This document shows, piece by piece, positions 12,372 through 25,590 of a stretch of DNA of 64,000 nucleotides. The position numbers and the translations under genes were made by a program. The stretch lies in the NCBI GenBank assembly GCA_026874595.1, contig CM049306.1:84720142-84784141 (forward strand). The letters run 5' to 3'. The notes under the pieces are model-generated. The model saw nothing but the letters and a program-made list of their open reading frames with translations, did no database searches and was not told the origin of the DNA. Numbering within the stretch: position 1 is the first letter of the stretch; each line of letters starts with the position of its first letter. This DNA is from Sipunculus nudus (taxonomy: Eukaryota; Annelida; Sipuncula; Golfingiida; Sipunculidae).

Positions 12372-13518
12372 GTATCCGCCAAAACAGAGTTTTGCGGATA
12401 CTATATTTTCAGCCCACCGCCGCCGCCGCCGCCGCGAAGGTGTCCGGAGAACTCCTCCGTTACCGCTGGGCGGAATTTAACGAAACTCGGGTAACATGTG
12501 AACTGCTGCGCCCCGATTTTGTTTTGACTCTGACCTTTCCTCTGCGCTCTGTGTCCATTTGTGCGTCTGTTTCCACACATAAACCCACATATCTCGGGAA
12601 CAATTTGTCCAAATGTAGCCCTTGGAGAGCTTTAAAACATACACAAAAAATGGTGGCGCCACCTGCAACCATGTTTGCACAGTGTCCATTTGTCCGTCTA
12701 CCTTGGCTTAAAATCACTCATATCTCTGCAGTGGTTTGACTAATTCACCTGAAATTCGGCATGCGTATACATCCTGGATAGCTTTCCTTTATTTTATGAC
12801 AGATTGCGCAAACTACAGTCACGTTTACGCTGCAGACATCCAAATAGCTCATATCTCGGAAACCGTTTGACCGTTTGGGCCAAAATTTTGCATGTGTATA
12901 GATCTCACATAGCTCTTCATCATACGCAAAACTGGTGGCACCACCTGTAGCCATTTTTGCACAGCTCCCGTCTGTTTGTCTGCCGTCGGATAAAATCACT
13001 CATATCTCGGCAGTGGTTTGACATATCTGCCTAAAATTTTGCAGGTTTATACATCCCCAACAGCTCTCTTGATTTTATTACAGGTGGTGCCACCTACATT
13101 CTAGTTTACGCTGCAGACATCCAAGATCATATCTCGGAACCGTTTGACCGATTGGGCCAAAGTTTTGTATGCGTATAGATCTCACATAGCTCTTTATCAT
13201 TCGCAAAACTGGTGGCGCCACCTGCAACATTTTTGCACAGCGTCCGTCTGTTTTTCTGCCACGGGCTAAAATCACTCATATACATGTAGTGGTTTGACTT
13301 ATCTGCCTTAAATTTTGCATATGTATACAACTTGGACAGCTTTCTGGATTCTGTGGTAGGTGGCGCAACCTACATACACATTTCGGCTGCAGACATCTAT
13401 GCTAATATGCAACACTTCACTCTATTTCCCCTTGCCACTCAATCCACGCCTCACTTCACCCGTTCCACTCTGACTTAGGCGGATACAAGTAGTCGCTTGT
13501 CGACTACCCTTATTCTAG
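12372..13518 (+). mobile_element. Helitron-like element A with dimeric tandem-repeat core
   Basis: The left end is a strong hairpin: GTATCCGCCAAAAC (12372-12385), loop AGA, GTTTTGCGGATAC (12389-12401), followed by a CCG-repeat. The right end has a hairpin GTAGTCG/CGACTAC (13489-13507) and then, a few bases on, CTAG|T (13515-13519), the usual Helitron 3' signature. The core is a tandem array. The box GGTGGCGCCACC or a close variant recurs at 12652, 12934 and 13211 (282 and 277 bp apart), with related half-unit boxes at about 13082 and 13359. Each half-unit also repeats a CTCATATCTCGG-like and a TTTTGCATATGTATA-like segment. It is non-autonomous. It resembles bivalve pearl/HINE elements by architecture. 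Confidence 0.65.
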
Positions 13519-13735
13519 TTTCCTCAAAAGTAATGCTTAGGTTTTGATCGTATTGTAGATTGTTATAGGGTAACATCTATAGAACATTCGGTTGTCGTGG
13601 TTGGATGGATATCACCAAAACGTTATTTTTTTCTTTACCATTGTAAAATAGGATCATTTGTATATCCCGGCCAAGGTCGACAGTCATACACTGGTATTAG
13701 TTGCCGCTTTTGTTGTTATCCGACCTGAGATACAA

Positions 13736-14207
13736 TTAAAGTGGCCCAATTACCTATCTTACCTTTATAGATTAAGGGTAATCCCATGGAGCTTTCATAA
13801 AAATAGACCAGACAACATGATATCACCGCACACAGGCTCCTTGTTTTGTCTTTATCAACGTGTTTATAATATGTGGGTGACCGCCAAAATTATCAAAACA
13901 AATTCAACAAGGGCATCTGACAGCAAATCAGATAAACAAGAGCTTTGCAAATGACGTTTGCAAAAAGTGACCCTTCTACCTCTGCATATATGCAACCTAC
14001 TACATTAGGATACATGTTTTTCCCGTTTGTCAATTTTGCTGTGTTTACAACAATGCTGTTGATAAACAATTTCACACATTCTTCATAAAGACCTTAAAGA
14101 ATTTTCACAACCTAAATTACCCTTTGATCATTAATATATATATACACAGAGGAAGCCAGAAATCACATAAATCTCTTTCCAAAAGGTTGGTGAATGGGCA
14201 CCTTTAA
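13736..14207 (+). mobile_element. TTAA-bounded MITE, copy 1
   Basis: TTAA at 13736-13739 and at 14204-14207. The ends TTAAAGTGGCCCAATTACC and (reverse complement) TTAAAGGTGCCCATTCACC are imperfect inverted repeats. TTAA target sites are typical of piggyBac-type elements, but the termini are not canonical piggyBac, so the superfamily is open. About 430 bp of the body recurs at 42361-42803, and diverged reversed copies lie at 15172 and 52030. Confidence 0.6.
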
Positions 14208-14612
14208 GAAATTGGTGATCTGTGACGCATTTTGTATGTGTTGCAAAAAGTTTGATTCGGTTCCTTGCCGAGGTAATTATATGGTCTCTTTAAAACACTG
14301 TAGTTTATAATATTAAAACAAAATAAGGTTTCTATGTTAGCGTTATTAATACCTTAGATGGATTAAGAAAAAACATTGACATAAAGCAAGTGATATTGGT
14401 GTTACTTCCAGAACTGTGCAATTATATGACAGTAAGAGCAATGGTAGCATGTAACATCAGACGGAAACGGTCTCTTTAGTAATAAGACTGGCTGCCTCTT
14501 CCAATGTGTCAAGCAATATCCTTAGAGCTGTGAAACTGTTATTATTCTCATAAGACAAAGACATTATTGGCACCAACTGAGCCATGCTGTGTATCTTTAT
14601 TGGATTACAAGA

Positions 14613-14745
14613 GCGAACGGGGCGGATCCAGAGGGATTAGGGGGTTTTATTGCCCCCAAAAATTAATGTTTTAAATTATTTTCACGTCTACCCTACCCAT
14701 TTCAGGCAGATGTGGACCCTTACAAAGTATATGGTAAATCCGTTC
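14613..14745. mobile_element. Possible second GCGGATCCAG-family MITE
   Basis: Starts GAACGGGGCGGATCCAG, as at 819. The other edge reads back as GAACGGATTTACC. The interior has GGGGG and CCCCC runs and a GTGGACCC similar to the 819 copy. The match is short and the copy is probably degenerate. Confidence 0.35.
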
Positions 14746-15171
14746 TCCCAAAACAAACATAGAGCTGACATATATGATCATTAACCTGCGTTTACTCGGC
14801 GTGCGGTTTGCGGATAGCAGCAGCAGAACGCGGTGTGGGGAATGCGGTTTAAAATCGCGTATGGCATTTGCCTGACCGACGGTAAAACTCTGGGGATATC
14901 ATAACCCGCTAGATTGCGCTGCATTAGTTTTATAGATCACCTTTCCATTAACCTCCTATGTTATCCTTTTTTTTTTGGTATGCAAACGATAATTTACTAT
15001 ATTACCTGAAAAAAACGTCTTTCTAAGGTTGGTATGAAACAATATCCTATATTGATACTTTCTTTTTTTTCTGTGTTGCCTGCAACCCCGACAGAAATTC
15101 GAACTCTCTAATATCGAAGACTTTAATTTAACAGATTTTAAAGCCGGCCATTCATCTGTCATATGCGTAGA

Positions 15172-15567
15172 ATTAATGTGATTTCTGGCTTATTCTGCAT
15201 ACAAATACATGGACTGTAAGTAATAAATAATTCTGAGAAACCTTCTTATAATGCATCTGTGCCCATGTTGTAAAACAGAAGAAATAAAAAATAGAAGGTG
15301 GCTTGGTGAATATGTGCGGAAGTTAAAGGTCACTACGTGGGAAAAGCCCTTTGCAAAACTCAGGTTCGTCTAACGGCCAGATTTCCATGTTGAATGGATT
15401 ATTGGTAAGGCCCCTCCCCACATGTTATATAAACATGGTGGATACATAGTTAATATAGACAAAACTAACAATTTGTGTAATGTTGGATCAGCGATTTCTG
15501 GTCTATTTTTATGAAAGGGTCATGGAGACGACAGATAAAAAAATAGGCCCCTTTAGTGAAATATTAG
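15172..15567 (-). mobile_element. Degenerate TTAA-MITE copy, reverse orientation
   Basis: Read on the minus strand it shares with the 13736 copy the segments around GTGATTTCTGGCTT, the CCTTTGCAAA core, the ACATGTTATATAAACA region and a final TTTTATGAAAG...CATGG block. It is heavily diverged, with indels. Boundaries are approximate. Confidence 0.4.
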
Positions 15568-18500
15568 AAATAAATGTTATGGATAGCCGCACCACGTAAA
15601 GTGTTAAAAGTGAATCTAATCAACTGATCAAATATCATTTTTGTAAAAATGCATATATATTAATGCAATGCACTACAGTATTCCCCGAGTTGTTTGCCTG
15701 ATGTATGCAGACTGTTTGCTGAGGTTAGAGTAAATATTCGAAAATTGATTTCCGTATTCCTTCAATATTTCCTTAGGTTAATCCGTCTATATTCTAAAGT
15801 TATAGCAAACAGCAGAAAATGTCATCTTTGTTTACCACTGGTTTAAGGAAGGTCCAGTTGATTTATTATTACTATTCAATGATCCAAATTTGTTTTCTCA
15901 CAGGACATCAACTAAATATTTGTTGAAGAATATCAAAATTTGTCTGCTCTTGACTATGAAAAGGTGATATGATTTCCTTCATATTTAGCCCAGAGATAAA
16001 ATAAGCATTGGTTATAATAGTTAATCTTTATTCATCTTCCGATAATTGTGTTGATGTTTGTTCATTTACAGTGAATACATGTTTATAAATAATTTATAGT
16101 GATCGAAATATTCAAAGCTTTTTATAACACCTTTACACCCAGCATTAGGCCTTCGCAGGCAGTATATGCTAATCAATTTTTCAAACATGGCTTTACTTTA
16201 ATAATGGAGAGCCCTAAAGTTAAAACATTGTCCGTTAGGCCACCGAAAATACAAATTAATTGTTATGTTGATTTTTTTTACTTTTTGGCATATGAAGACC
16301 AGGTCTTCGGTAATGTTGCTAATTTATGCTCTTAAAGTATATTCTTGAAGGTTTAGAAAATGTCTAAATGTTGAGATGAATGTTTGTATCATTTCAAAAT
16401 GTGCAAGGAATTGTCGAATTCATCCAGGCATATTTGCTGAAATTTCACGACCGGTTATTTGAACAAACAAAAAAATCAATAAAATCAAAGAGTCCGTAAA
16501 TCTAAAAAAAATTGAAATAAAAAAGCATCCTCCCGCATGTTTTTTTTTATTTATTTATTTATTTATTTTTTTGCTTCCAAGAGTCGTTGAACAAATAATT
16601 TGTTTCGATGTGGCCTGAAACATTGGTGACCAAACAGCTTTCCATTTAAACCGCCACCTAACGGTAGTTTGTTACACTAACACCCATTGTCTGGCCTCTG
16701 GGTTAATCCGGGTGCCTTCGGTCGTTACCGCTCTGTGTTTGCTTGGGATCATAAAAGCTCGATCCGGTATAAGGACGTGGATGTCTGTCGTAAGGTTAAA
16801 TTAGTGTTCTTCCCTGCGTGTCATTCAGTACATCTTATTTCTGTCTGCTTACAATATGTCAATGATAAACGAGGCGTCCAAGCTTTAATTAAGTAAAGGT
16901 GACAGTTTTAACGTCACCATATCCCAGTTCCCGGGGATTAATTAAGCTTACTTGTAATGTAACACCTATTTGTTCATACCTGAATATTCATGCGTGAAGT
17001 TAATTGGAGAAAACTCGGATATCTCTATTGTCACACCCAGGGGATGTGATAAGTATTGTTCTGAACGGACGGCCTTCGCCCGAATCAGTAAATAGTGCAT
17101 AATGAACCCACGTGCACAGGAGAGGGGGCGCCCTCTTAAATTGGAAAATATATTCATAAACGTCGTGCCAGGTTTTGTGTCTCACATGGTTTACTTAACC
17201 TTTGCTTCTGCATACGAGAGATTTATGTATAGAGTCTACCTGCACTCCCAGCACTGAACAGTTGTTTATCTATATCATCAGTGTAAGGTGGTTGAGCCCC
17301 TCCTTTTTTTTCTAACATCCTTTATCCACCCCTGGTATCACTTCTGTCTTTGGAAACATCTCAAAGGAAAATTATAGTGCTATGGAGCGGAGGCAATATA
17401 TTTTGCCGGCGTTAGACGGTATGTTCGTTTGTTACCATCTTTACAGTGTTTTGTTTTGTTCTGTTTTGTCTGTTTGCATCTCCGACCGATTCTGATGATG
17501 TTTTGTGATAATTTAGAATAACACCTGAGGTTCTCTGGATCAACATTCGGCTCCAGGAATATTTCAAAGTATTCTGTGAAACAGTTTTTGTTCCGGATTA
17601 GGGCGATACTGTCGTCATTAACTAGTATAGTGGAAATCTTAAGTCTGATTTCCAAATGGTGTATAAATATTTCGGATATGGCAATTCAAAATGTTGGCGG
17701 AGGTACGCGGTCTCAGAGTGCTTTCTAGCTTTTTTATATAAAGACTTTTAAAAAGAATAGAAGGGCCCTAGAGCCAAAGAAGAGTTAATGAAACGTTATA
17801 AACGGATTAAGATACAGCTTCAGGTATTTTGTTCTCATTGTGTATCTGTAATCTACCAATGATTTTGAGGATTATGAGCCTTGAGGCAAAGGATTAAAAT
17901 TAGGGAAATCATCTTGAAAAAAATAAATGGTTGAGGCATGCGCTCTGTGGCTGCTATCTAATTATTTCTTCATATTTTTATATATCTCATGATAATGATA
18001 TGCCACCCCTTATTTGCATATTTGGGATGCAGGCGTGATTAACGAGATATACGTTTGACTATGGCATATGCGTTTTGTTCAGCAAGATTCTATGACGAAA
18101 TGAGAAGATAGTTGAAGGAAACCGGCTTCATATATCACTTCAAGCAACATCGCTGTGGATATGCACAAGTTCATGCCTTAGCAGCGTTCCACATAACTAA
18201 CTGGTTCGGTGCGCTCTAATTTTTGGGCAAATCTGGGTTAAAAAAGTAAAACATAATCAAGCAATTTAGTATATTTAAAGCCACCATCTGGTTTGCGGTT
18301 GTCATATAATGAAGATATTTTAAAAATCAGATGAAACTTTATTCATGCAACATTAATATGAAGGAATTATGGTTGTTGACATAATCGTGTCCCCTCGGCG
18401 CGTGTGTAAACTCAGCGGGGAGTCGGGGAGGTCTAGGTGGGCAAACACGGCAGAAAACTGACTGACCCATAACAAATTAGTATTTGGGTCCCTGTCATAT

Positions 18501-20329
18501 GGAAGAAAAGAAAACAGACTATCCGCCCAGTACAACAGGGCCCACTTGTGATTGTAAGTAACGAATTATACCTTGTATTTGGAAAACGACATTCGAACCA
18601 CACTATTCTTTCGCATCACCAACATTACCTCTATGGGGCCATTCACGGCGCTGTCATGTCAAGTTACAGAAAGGTATTTGTGATAGCTTTGACGTCTTAT
18701 TACAGAGCAATGCTTAGTTGTGCAGCTGGCTTTTACCCCTGTTAAGTTAGACCAACCGTATGATGGATGAAACTTATCCACAATGTACTGAGTACACATT
18801 TCTAATTCGCTCTGATACGAAGTTTGCTTTCGTTGGTGTATTCATTAAATGCATTTATTGAAGAAAAGATCAGAGGCAAGTTCAGAGGCGTAGTTAATAC
18901 CTTAATGTTATTACGAGGAGTTGTTCTGGAATCTATAAATCTGATCACGATGGGCTCTTCAGGATTCAGACAACTTAGGGATTTGTGACAACAAGCACCA
19001 GTGTGATCACCTCACCAGACGGCAGACATCTTCAAAGAGACGTACACGACAATCTGTGAGATCTGGAAAACTCTCCCACCACGTTCTGTCAGGTAATGAT
19101 CATATAAACACACGGTAAGGGAGGCTTATTTAAAACATATTACAGGATTATGTTTTGCATGAAAATAGTTGAGAAATTAATACACTGTAGGCATTTTTGC
19201 TATAGTTAATTAAGACTTTTTCTTATTGTCACTAGTGTATGTTAATAAACCATATAGACAATTTATTAGTGTACAAAGGTTTTCATCGAATGAATAAACT
19301 AAACTGCGGTATGGTGATGATATTTGTTTATTTTTTTATTCTTAACGTCAAATTGGTCAGAGATGGAGTGAAGGAGTCCTAGATCATTTTTCGGGCTAAA
19401 GTTTGACGTCTTTTTTTGCACATGCGCGTTATAAGCTCTTCAGTTGTCGATGGCCAGTAATCGGTATGGATGTCAGTTTTGTGTTTCACCTTTCATTGAG
19501 AAAGGTGCAACACATTATGTTTATTAAAATCACAAAGGCAGTCTTGAAAACATGTCGGGGCTTCTTTTTATGAAAACTCAAGGTCAAAATACCGACTCTT
19601 AGCTGTACATTTTTACGCCATTTGTTTCTTGAATTAATATGTCTGCATATTATCTACTTACCATCATCCGAGCAACGGAGAATACCTGGCACTTCTAATT
19701 GTTACTAGTTGTACAATCCATGTAAAATAGATTTTTTATTATCTTTTCCTTTTATTGTATTTGTTCCAAAGCAATGGCGATCTTAGAAATATAATATTTT
19801 CTTCTCTTTTCATAGTTTTATCAGTCTGATTTAAGGCAGTTCTTTAATTATTTTTGTAGTTTTGTAGAAAAGTCTCTCTGTCTTTCTAGAAGCATGTTGT
19901 AGGACACAGCAGATATATGACAGCAAAACAATATACGATTTAAGACACGGTATTCATTACATTCCCGTAAAATACCTGGGGTTTGAATTGAAACGAAAAG
20001 AATGTAAAACATATAAATGCAGTTTCCTCGATGAAAATCCAACAGAATAATATGATTAGACAACTGAATATGAATTATTCAGAGACTGGGGTTCCATTGA
20101 CAGGTATAATGTGACTTTTGAATAATCTTCATTATCTTGTCATAATTCCTGGGTCATCCGAGAGGAAATCTATTACCGAGAACGCGTAATGGAAGACATT
20201 TGACTTTTGAGTCTGCCGGCTCATCTGAATATACGTCTGGTAGCTGTCACGATCATGAACGTTGTACTGACGGGTCACTTTGGGTCAGCAAGGACAATTT
20301 CAGATAGTCTCAGGCAAAGTTCCTCAAGA
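15568..20329. other. Intron 1 stretch, no gene seen
   Basis: Long AT-rich region without clear repeats. A minus-strand ORF at about 18353-18535 is followed by AATAAA on that strand, but it has no recognisable domain or splice framing. Confidence 0.5.
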
Positions 20330-20460
20330 CCGGTGTAGCGATTTCAGATTGCCCCCGCTCTAGATTAACCCTGTAATCTGATTAACCAGGAACTTAAATT
20401 GATTCCAGATTATCCCCGGGCTATCGATTTTCGAGTACCCCTAAGATTTCAGATTACCTG
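20330..20460. repeat. Dispersed GTAGCGATTTCAGATT repeat
   Basis: GGTGTAGCGATTTCAGATTG, a CCCC run and several further ATTTCAGATTA/GATTAACC motifs. The reverse complement of a similar stretch occurs at about 44066-44130, and GATATTGCTACACCGGT recurs near 51090. This suggests a dispersed family whose ends I cannot place. Confidence 0.4.
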
Positions 20461-20572
20461 ATTTTTTCTTTGTTTATTTATTTATTACTATCTTCTTGAG
20501 TTCTCAAATTAGGTTGAATCTCTGTATATATCTTTAATGCGTCATGCGCTTTGATGAAGTGTGCGAGTCAAC

Positions 20573-20574
<2 letters not shown>

Positions 20575-20615
<41 letters not shown>
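20575..20615. repeat. (TA)n microsatellite
   Basis: About 19 TA units, followed by AATTAACAATATAATTAAC. Confidence 0.95.
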
Positions 20616-20620
<5 letters not shown>

Positions 20621-20880
20621 CAATATAATTAACATGTTGCGAAAATTTTATTTTTTCATAGATTGATTCCAGCTTCTAACCAGTACTTTCATATGATTTA
20701 TTAAAATAATATTTTCTTATTTCAAATCAAGTAACCCGAAATGAGGGAGGGGGTTACCTGAAGTAACACCTGGAAATGTGTTCACTGAATCTTCGTCTTC
20801 CTGATGGTGGACTGGCCTCCTCGTTGACTGCTTATTATATCCGTACGTCGAGGCTTTTAATCATAGTTGTAGACTTCATT

Positions 20881-20950
20881 CAGTGGCGTCAATTTATCTT
20901 CTAGGGTGTTGGAGGGAATGACTCGCAGACAAACACACACACCAGCACAC

Positions 20951-21014
<64 letters not shown>

Positions 21015-21363
21015 CTTTTTACGGTTCTATGACACACTTGAGAAAATCTGCTGTTTCAAAAATTTTTACTTAACCACATTTCAAATATATTACATTGAGT
21101 CTAAGGTTTTAGAAAATAAAGTTTTTTGTTTCCAGCAAAAGTTAAATCTCAACCATGTTTAGATATAATATTTCAAAGTTAATCCATAATGTATCTCATT
21201 CTACTAATAATTTTATTATTTCATTTTCAATCAATACAATTGATGTCTGAATAGTGGTGGGGGATGGGGATGATTATATTGACCATCCCCCTTGTAAAAA
21301 ATGGGAGGGGGGAGATGTATATATACCCCCCTCCTCCTCCCCCTTCCTGTATTAACGTTCCTG
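20881..21363 (-). mobile_element. hAT-like MITE, copy 4, reverse orientation
   Basis: Left end CAGTGGCGTCAAT is identical to the right terminus of copy 3 read in reverse. The other end ATTAACGTTCCTG reads back as CAGGAACGTTAAT. The flanks ACTTCATT (20873-20880) and ACTTCGTC (21364-21371) match at 6 of 8 bases. Inside are a (TA)n tract (about 20953-21013), an AT-rich body, and the GATGGTCAAT and GGGGGATGG blocks of the family. Confidence 0.7.
20953..21013. repeat. (TA)n microsatellite inside MITE copy 4
   Basis: About 30 TA units after a CA-rich lead. Internal to the MITE, as in copies 1 and 3. Confidence 0.95.
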
Positions 21364-21699
21364 ACTTCGTCTAAGTATCGCCTTTTCCCTTCACATTAAT
21401 TTTGAATGAGGAAAGACAATTCACCATTTATATACACGCAAGTGTGTACAGGAAAGCAACATTTCTTATCTAAACAAGGTCATAGGACTAATGTTCAAGA
21501 AATCATGTCAAGGATCCCTGTGAACATTCAACATTTTTTTGGCATGTTGCATCAATATAATTATATGAATGTTAAAAATTTTCGCCTTCCGTAAAAGAAC
21601 GACTCAGTAGGCATTTCACTTGAACCTAACTTCTCTAAATAATTTGTTGTTGGAGGCAACTGCTTCCATTTTTTAATGCTAACTTAGATAAATGTTTAC
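21364..21699. other. Intron 1 stretch, nothing seen
   Basis: Short AT-rich interval between MITE copy 4 and the SINE. Confidence 0.5.
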
Positions 21700-22043
21700 A
21701 TATGATGAATTCCGTTCCGGTTTTGAGCTATACGTGACAAGGCAGTAGCACACGTTTCTCTCATTTTATATCCTAGCTGTAACCAGGCCCGGGGACTACT
21801 GCACCTGCTTGCCCTGGGTGGGTAATAGTTCCCATTCCTGGGTAATACCACCAAGGAACCCCGGAAATGCGCACTCGTTTGTGAGTGAAACACTGCCATT
21901 GGGAACGGCCTTCCCTTTAAGCTTGCAGAGCGCTCACCCTGGATAGTGCCGACCATCGGAAATCTTCCCGCCTTGACCGAGAATCGAACTCACGACTCCC
22001 AGCTCGAATCCTGTTATCTACTCCAAGACCACAGAAGCGTTGT
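21700..22043 (-). mobile_element. tRNA-derived SINE (minus strand)
   Basis: On the minus strand GAGTTCGATTC (plus 21981-21991) is a good RNA polymerase III B box. It is set about 35-40 bases after GTGGTCTTGGAGTAGATAAC, an A-box/D-arm-like segment. A GC-rich body of some 280 bp follows. The spacing and the CGAGCTGGGAGTCGTGAG context resemble a decayed tRNA rather than a functional one. The tail and target duplication are not clear, so the 3' boundary is approximate. Confidence 0.45.
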
Positions 22044-24225
22044 TTTTTTTTTTCATTTGGACCAAAAGGTGGACGTTTACACGCGTATTTCGGTTTCTGG
22101 AATCTTGGTAAACTTATTTATGTCAGACGGGAAAAAATTCTTACAGCTTACCTGCAGTCTGATTCTTTTGAGGCAAACAGATTCTTAAAGTTCTAAAAGC
22201 AACATTTGGACGCAATCTCAATTCAGACAATGCACATATGTTACGGGCAGGTATTAAAATCCCTCAAGACTAAAGAATATACTATCTTCAATTAAAATTG
22301 AAGGGTAAACACCACCTTTTAAATAGACGTGCAGCTAGAAGATGCATGCATGTCGTTTTAGCATTGGTAATGGGTTACCCCCATCTATACCTTTCTCTGG
22401 AATCTGGTATATTCAAATGTACTATGGAAATTTTTACAGATTCGCTATGGCATTCACTACTCATCCACAGCAAGATTAGTAATTATAAAATGTCGTAAGA
22501 CAAACAAAATAAATAACAAATCATATTACTAAAACACTTGAGACAACAATAGTAAATAGGTGATCACTGTTGAGCACTCTGTCAGTGTGAAAATAAATAT
22601 TCATTTAAAAAACGCAAACGACAGGCTCAAAATTCATCCTGGACATTCGATTTCCCTAAGCCGGATGGCAAAAAGCCGATGAAAGCTTGTTCGTTTAATT
22701 AGTACTCTAATTATCCCAGGAATATGGTGTCATGTTCCGCCCTAAATTAGTCGGTTAAGATTAAAAGATAAAGGGGATTAGATTTGAACATCAAAAGAAC
22801 ATCGTTGCATGTACTTTGGTAATGATTTAGTACCAACAAAGCCTGAATGAACAAAACCATCTTTTCGTTTTTTTTTCTTGCTTGTGTTAACAGCGCTTTA
22901 CGAGTCCGATCAGCTTTTTGTATATTCACATATTTTAAAGACTTGCAGAAAAGACTCCGACCTTCAAACAGGTTTAAATCAATTTATGATGTGTCATAAA
23001 TCATTCTCAGAAGAAAGCCATCTTAAATTATTTATTTTTCCCATCAGACATGTCGAGAAGCTTTGAACTCAGATAAGCACCGTGTTGGTAAGAGTGTTTT
23101 CCCGGAGACTTCAAGGCTTGGATTTCCTTTTTATACTCTTGCAGCTGTTTTCTCGACGACGGCCACCTATTTCCTTAAAATGTGCCAGAGATCTCTTAAA
23201 TTTTTATCATTATGAGTAATTTTGAATTGATTGAAAAACGAACACATTATGATACGTATATGGACGGAGCGGGTTAGTAGAACTTAATCGCGGAAAATCG
23301 AAACAGTACTACGAGGAAACCTAAATAACCGAAGATTTGCAAGATTAACTTTGGCAAAGGCAAATATTAAAAAGGCCTCCAAAAGTGAATTTTTCACAAA
23401 CTTTTTTTCATTATGAAATTATAAAAGAGCACATAAATTTATATGTCTTGCATAACATTTATTTGTTATATGATTAATGTCCTTCAGATTCAACCTCTAG
23501 TGACTGAATACAGTAGCAGGCTACACTAATAATCATGGTTTTGACCTTTAAAAATGTTTTCTGGATTTGTAATATAATACATATTACCATACACTGGAGG
23601 TATTTCGATGCATTTATTTTAATACGTAGTAATATCGATCGTGTTTTTAAGATCTTTTATGGGCTAAATATCTTTCAATATTCTTGAATAAATTTATTTT
23701 CAGTCGAGTACATCAAATTTATTATTGCACCACCAATTTGCAGTCATTTGGGGTCATTTTATCTTTGCTTATTTTATTTGATATTTATAGAAACTTAAGG
23801 GAGAGCGAAGTAGCTTGCAAAATGAAGCGTGCTTCTAGGGAGCTTCTGTCAGTTGTAACTGTCATATTCACGGTTTCGTGACATATTTATAGCTGAGATC
23901 TAGTATAAGAAATGCGAAAACCTACTTATAATAAAACATGCCACTACAATTAAATAAGGAGCTTGTTAAATGTTCTGTCATCATATTGTTTAAACTAATT
24001 TACCTTGTGAGAGCTCTGTGAGAAAAGGGCTTAATTTTAAGATGTTTTAGGTCCCTCTTTATATTATTAGGCATTCTTTGATAGGTAGATTCAGTGTGAA
24101 AAAAGTATACATATATCTTTTAATGTCTTGATTATTTTTTTTCAGTTACATATTGATATACTAGAACTACTTAATAGATGGAAAGTAACGTGCTGACAAC
24201 ACGTAATGTCATTCACGAAGGTTGC
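22044..24225. other. Intron 1 stretch, no gene seen
   Basis: AT-rich. No supported coding region, structured RNA or known repeat. Confidence 0.5.
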
Positions 24226-24230
24226 TCAGC

Positions 24231-24231
<1 letters not shown>

Positions 24232-24288
<57 letters not shown>

Positions 24289-24369
24289 CATGTAGATTGT
24301 TACAGGTGTCTCCCTTATTGTGTGCAGCAGTCTTGCATGTGTCTGTGTAGCGCTAGCATATATATATAA

Positions 24370-24412
<43 letters not shown>

Positions 24413-24464
24413 GAGGGCCCTTCGACTTCGATACAACGAGGTTTCACTGTATATAAACATATAC

Positions 24465-24502
<38 letters not shown>

Positions 24503-24531
24503 CATCATTATCATCATCATCATCATCATCA
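24232..24531. repeat. Cluster of three (TA)n tracts and an (ATC)n tract
   Basis: TA tracts at about 24232-24291, 24358-24410 and 24461-24500, then CATCATCATC repeats at about 24505-24531. Between the second and third TA tracts lies a Tigger-type transposon terminus (see next entry). Confidence 0.9.
24410..24450 (-). mobile_element. Orphan Tigger/pogo-type terminal repeat
   Basis: The minus strand reads TACAGTGAAACCTCGTTG and continues TATCGAAG. Its form (CAGT plus AAACCTCG, next to a TA) is that of a pogo/Tigger inverted terminal repeat. Only about 35 bp remains before the sequence enters a (TA)n tract, so it is a stub. Confidence 0.4.
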
Positions 24532-25415
24532 CACAGCTACCTTGTCATAAATGGGTTAACTTATTGCTTATTTATATACATATATATAATTTCTGCGTAT
24601 CCTAGTATATGCATATATTTCATATATATACATAATACATACTAAGAGTCTATACTTAGTATCAGTACCACGACATCATTATCAGCATCTTAATTTCACG
24701 TTTTCTACGGTCTAGAGTGGTCTTCTCCATCACCTATACTAGATTTTTATCCTATCTTATGGAGATTTCATAAGCTATTCCCATAAAGTCTAAATTTTAG
24801 CGTTATTGATGTCTAGGGCTAAATATCAGATTGACGTACATAACACAAACATCGCGTACACTGAATTCAAAGCACGTGCGCACAGAAGTATGCACATAGC
24901 ATGACAGACAAAAATACTTTTGATCAGCTTTGATCGTGTACTCTCGGCTTGATTGTCAACATCTGTGTTGCTGATCACACGCCTTCAACAGAATTTTATG
25001 TCGTAAAATGATCTATTCTTCCGAAGCACGCAAGCTAATGGAATTACAGTTGTGACAGGCATTAAATGTAAATTTGTTTCGTTTTGTTAGATTGTTTATG
25101 TTCACACTAGCAAAAGGTTATTATTTCGCGGAATAAAACGATATATAATGATATATGTTGGTTGTTACTTAATAATATAATATTGCATTGTACATATATC
25201 TGAAATAAGGAAAGGTACATGACTCAAGTGGTTACTCTCTGTTAAATAAGGACTGTATTAGAAATATTATCATTTATAATTCTTGAATAAGGAATAACTC
25301 ATCGTATAGTTTTGCTTACAGAAAGCCTACGTAAAAGCTGTATAAAATTTATTAACTTGTTCTAATATTAACGAATCGAAATTTATTAACGGTATAATCG
25401 GTGTTAATGATATTT

Positions 25416-25416
<1 letters not shown>
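24532..25416. other. Intron 1 stretch, no gene seen
   Basis: AT-rich and featureless apart from short TA runs. Confidence 0.5.

Positions 25417-25485
<69 letters not shown>
25417..25485. repeat. (TA)n microsatellite
   Basis: About 34 uninterrupted TA units. Confidence 0.95.
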
Positions 25486-25487
<2 letters not shown>

Positions 25488-25590
25488 GGGGCTCAACAGG
25501 CACACACATTCGTGGAGACAGAGAAATCCGGGACAGTGTGTGACATGGCTTTATTCTGTAAGTGACAAAAGCATAATTTAGGGACGTGTT

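Noticed and set aside
12263-12739. 158-codon ORF
   Set aside because: It is a translation of a (TA)n tract, MITE end and Helitron-like repeat, not a gene.
21960-22043. A functional tRNA gene
   Set aside because: A good B box is present, but the stems do not close and the sequence continues into a SINE-like body.
3380-25570. Minus-strand AATAAA at about 3400, 18335 and 25550, two of them near TA tracts, suggesting LTR ends
   Set aside because: No TG...CA termini, target duplications or retroviral-type coding regions were found.
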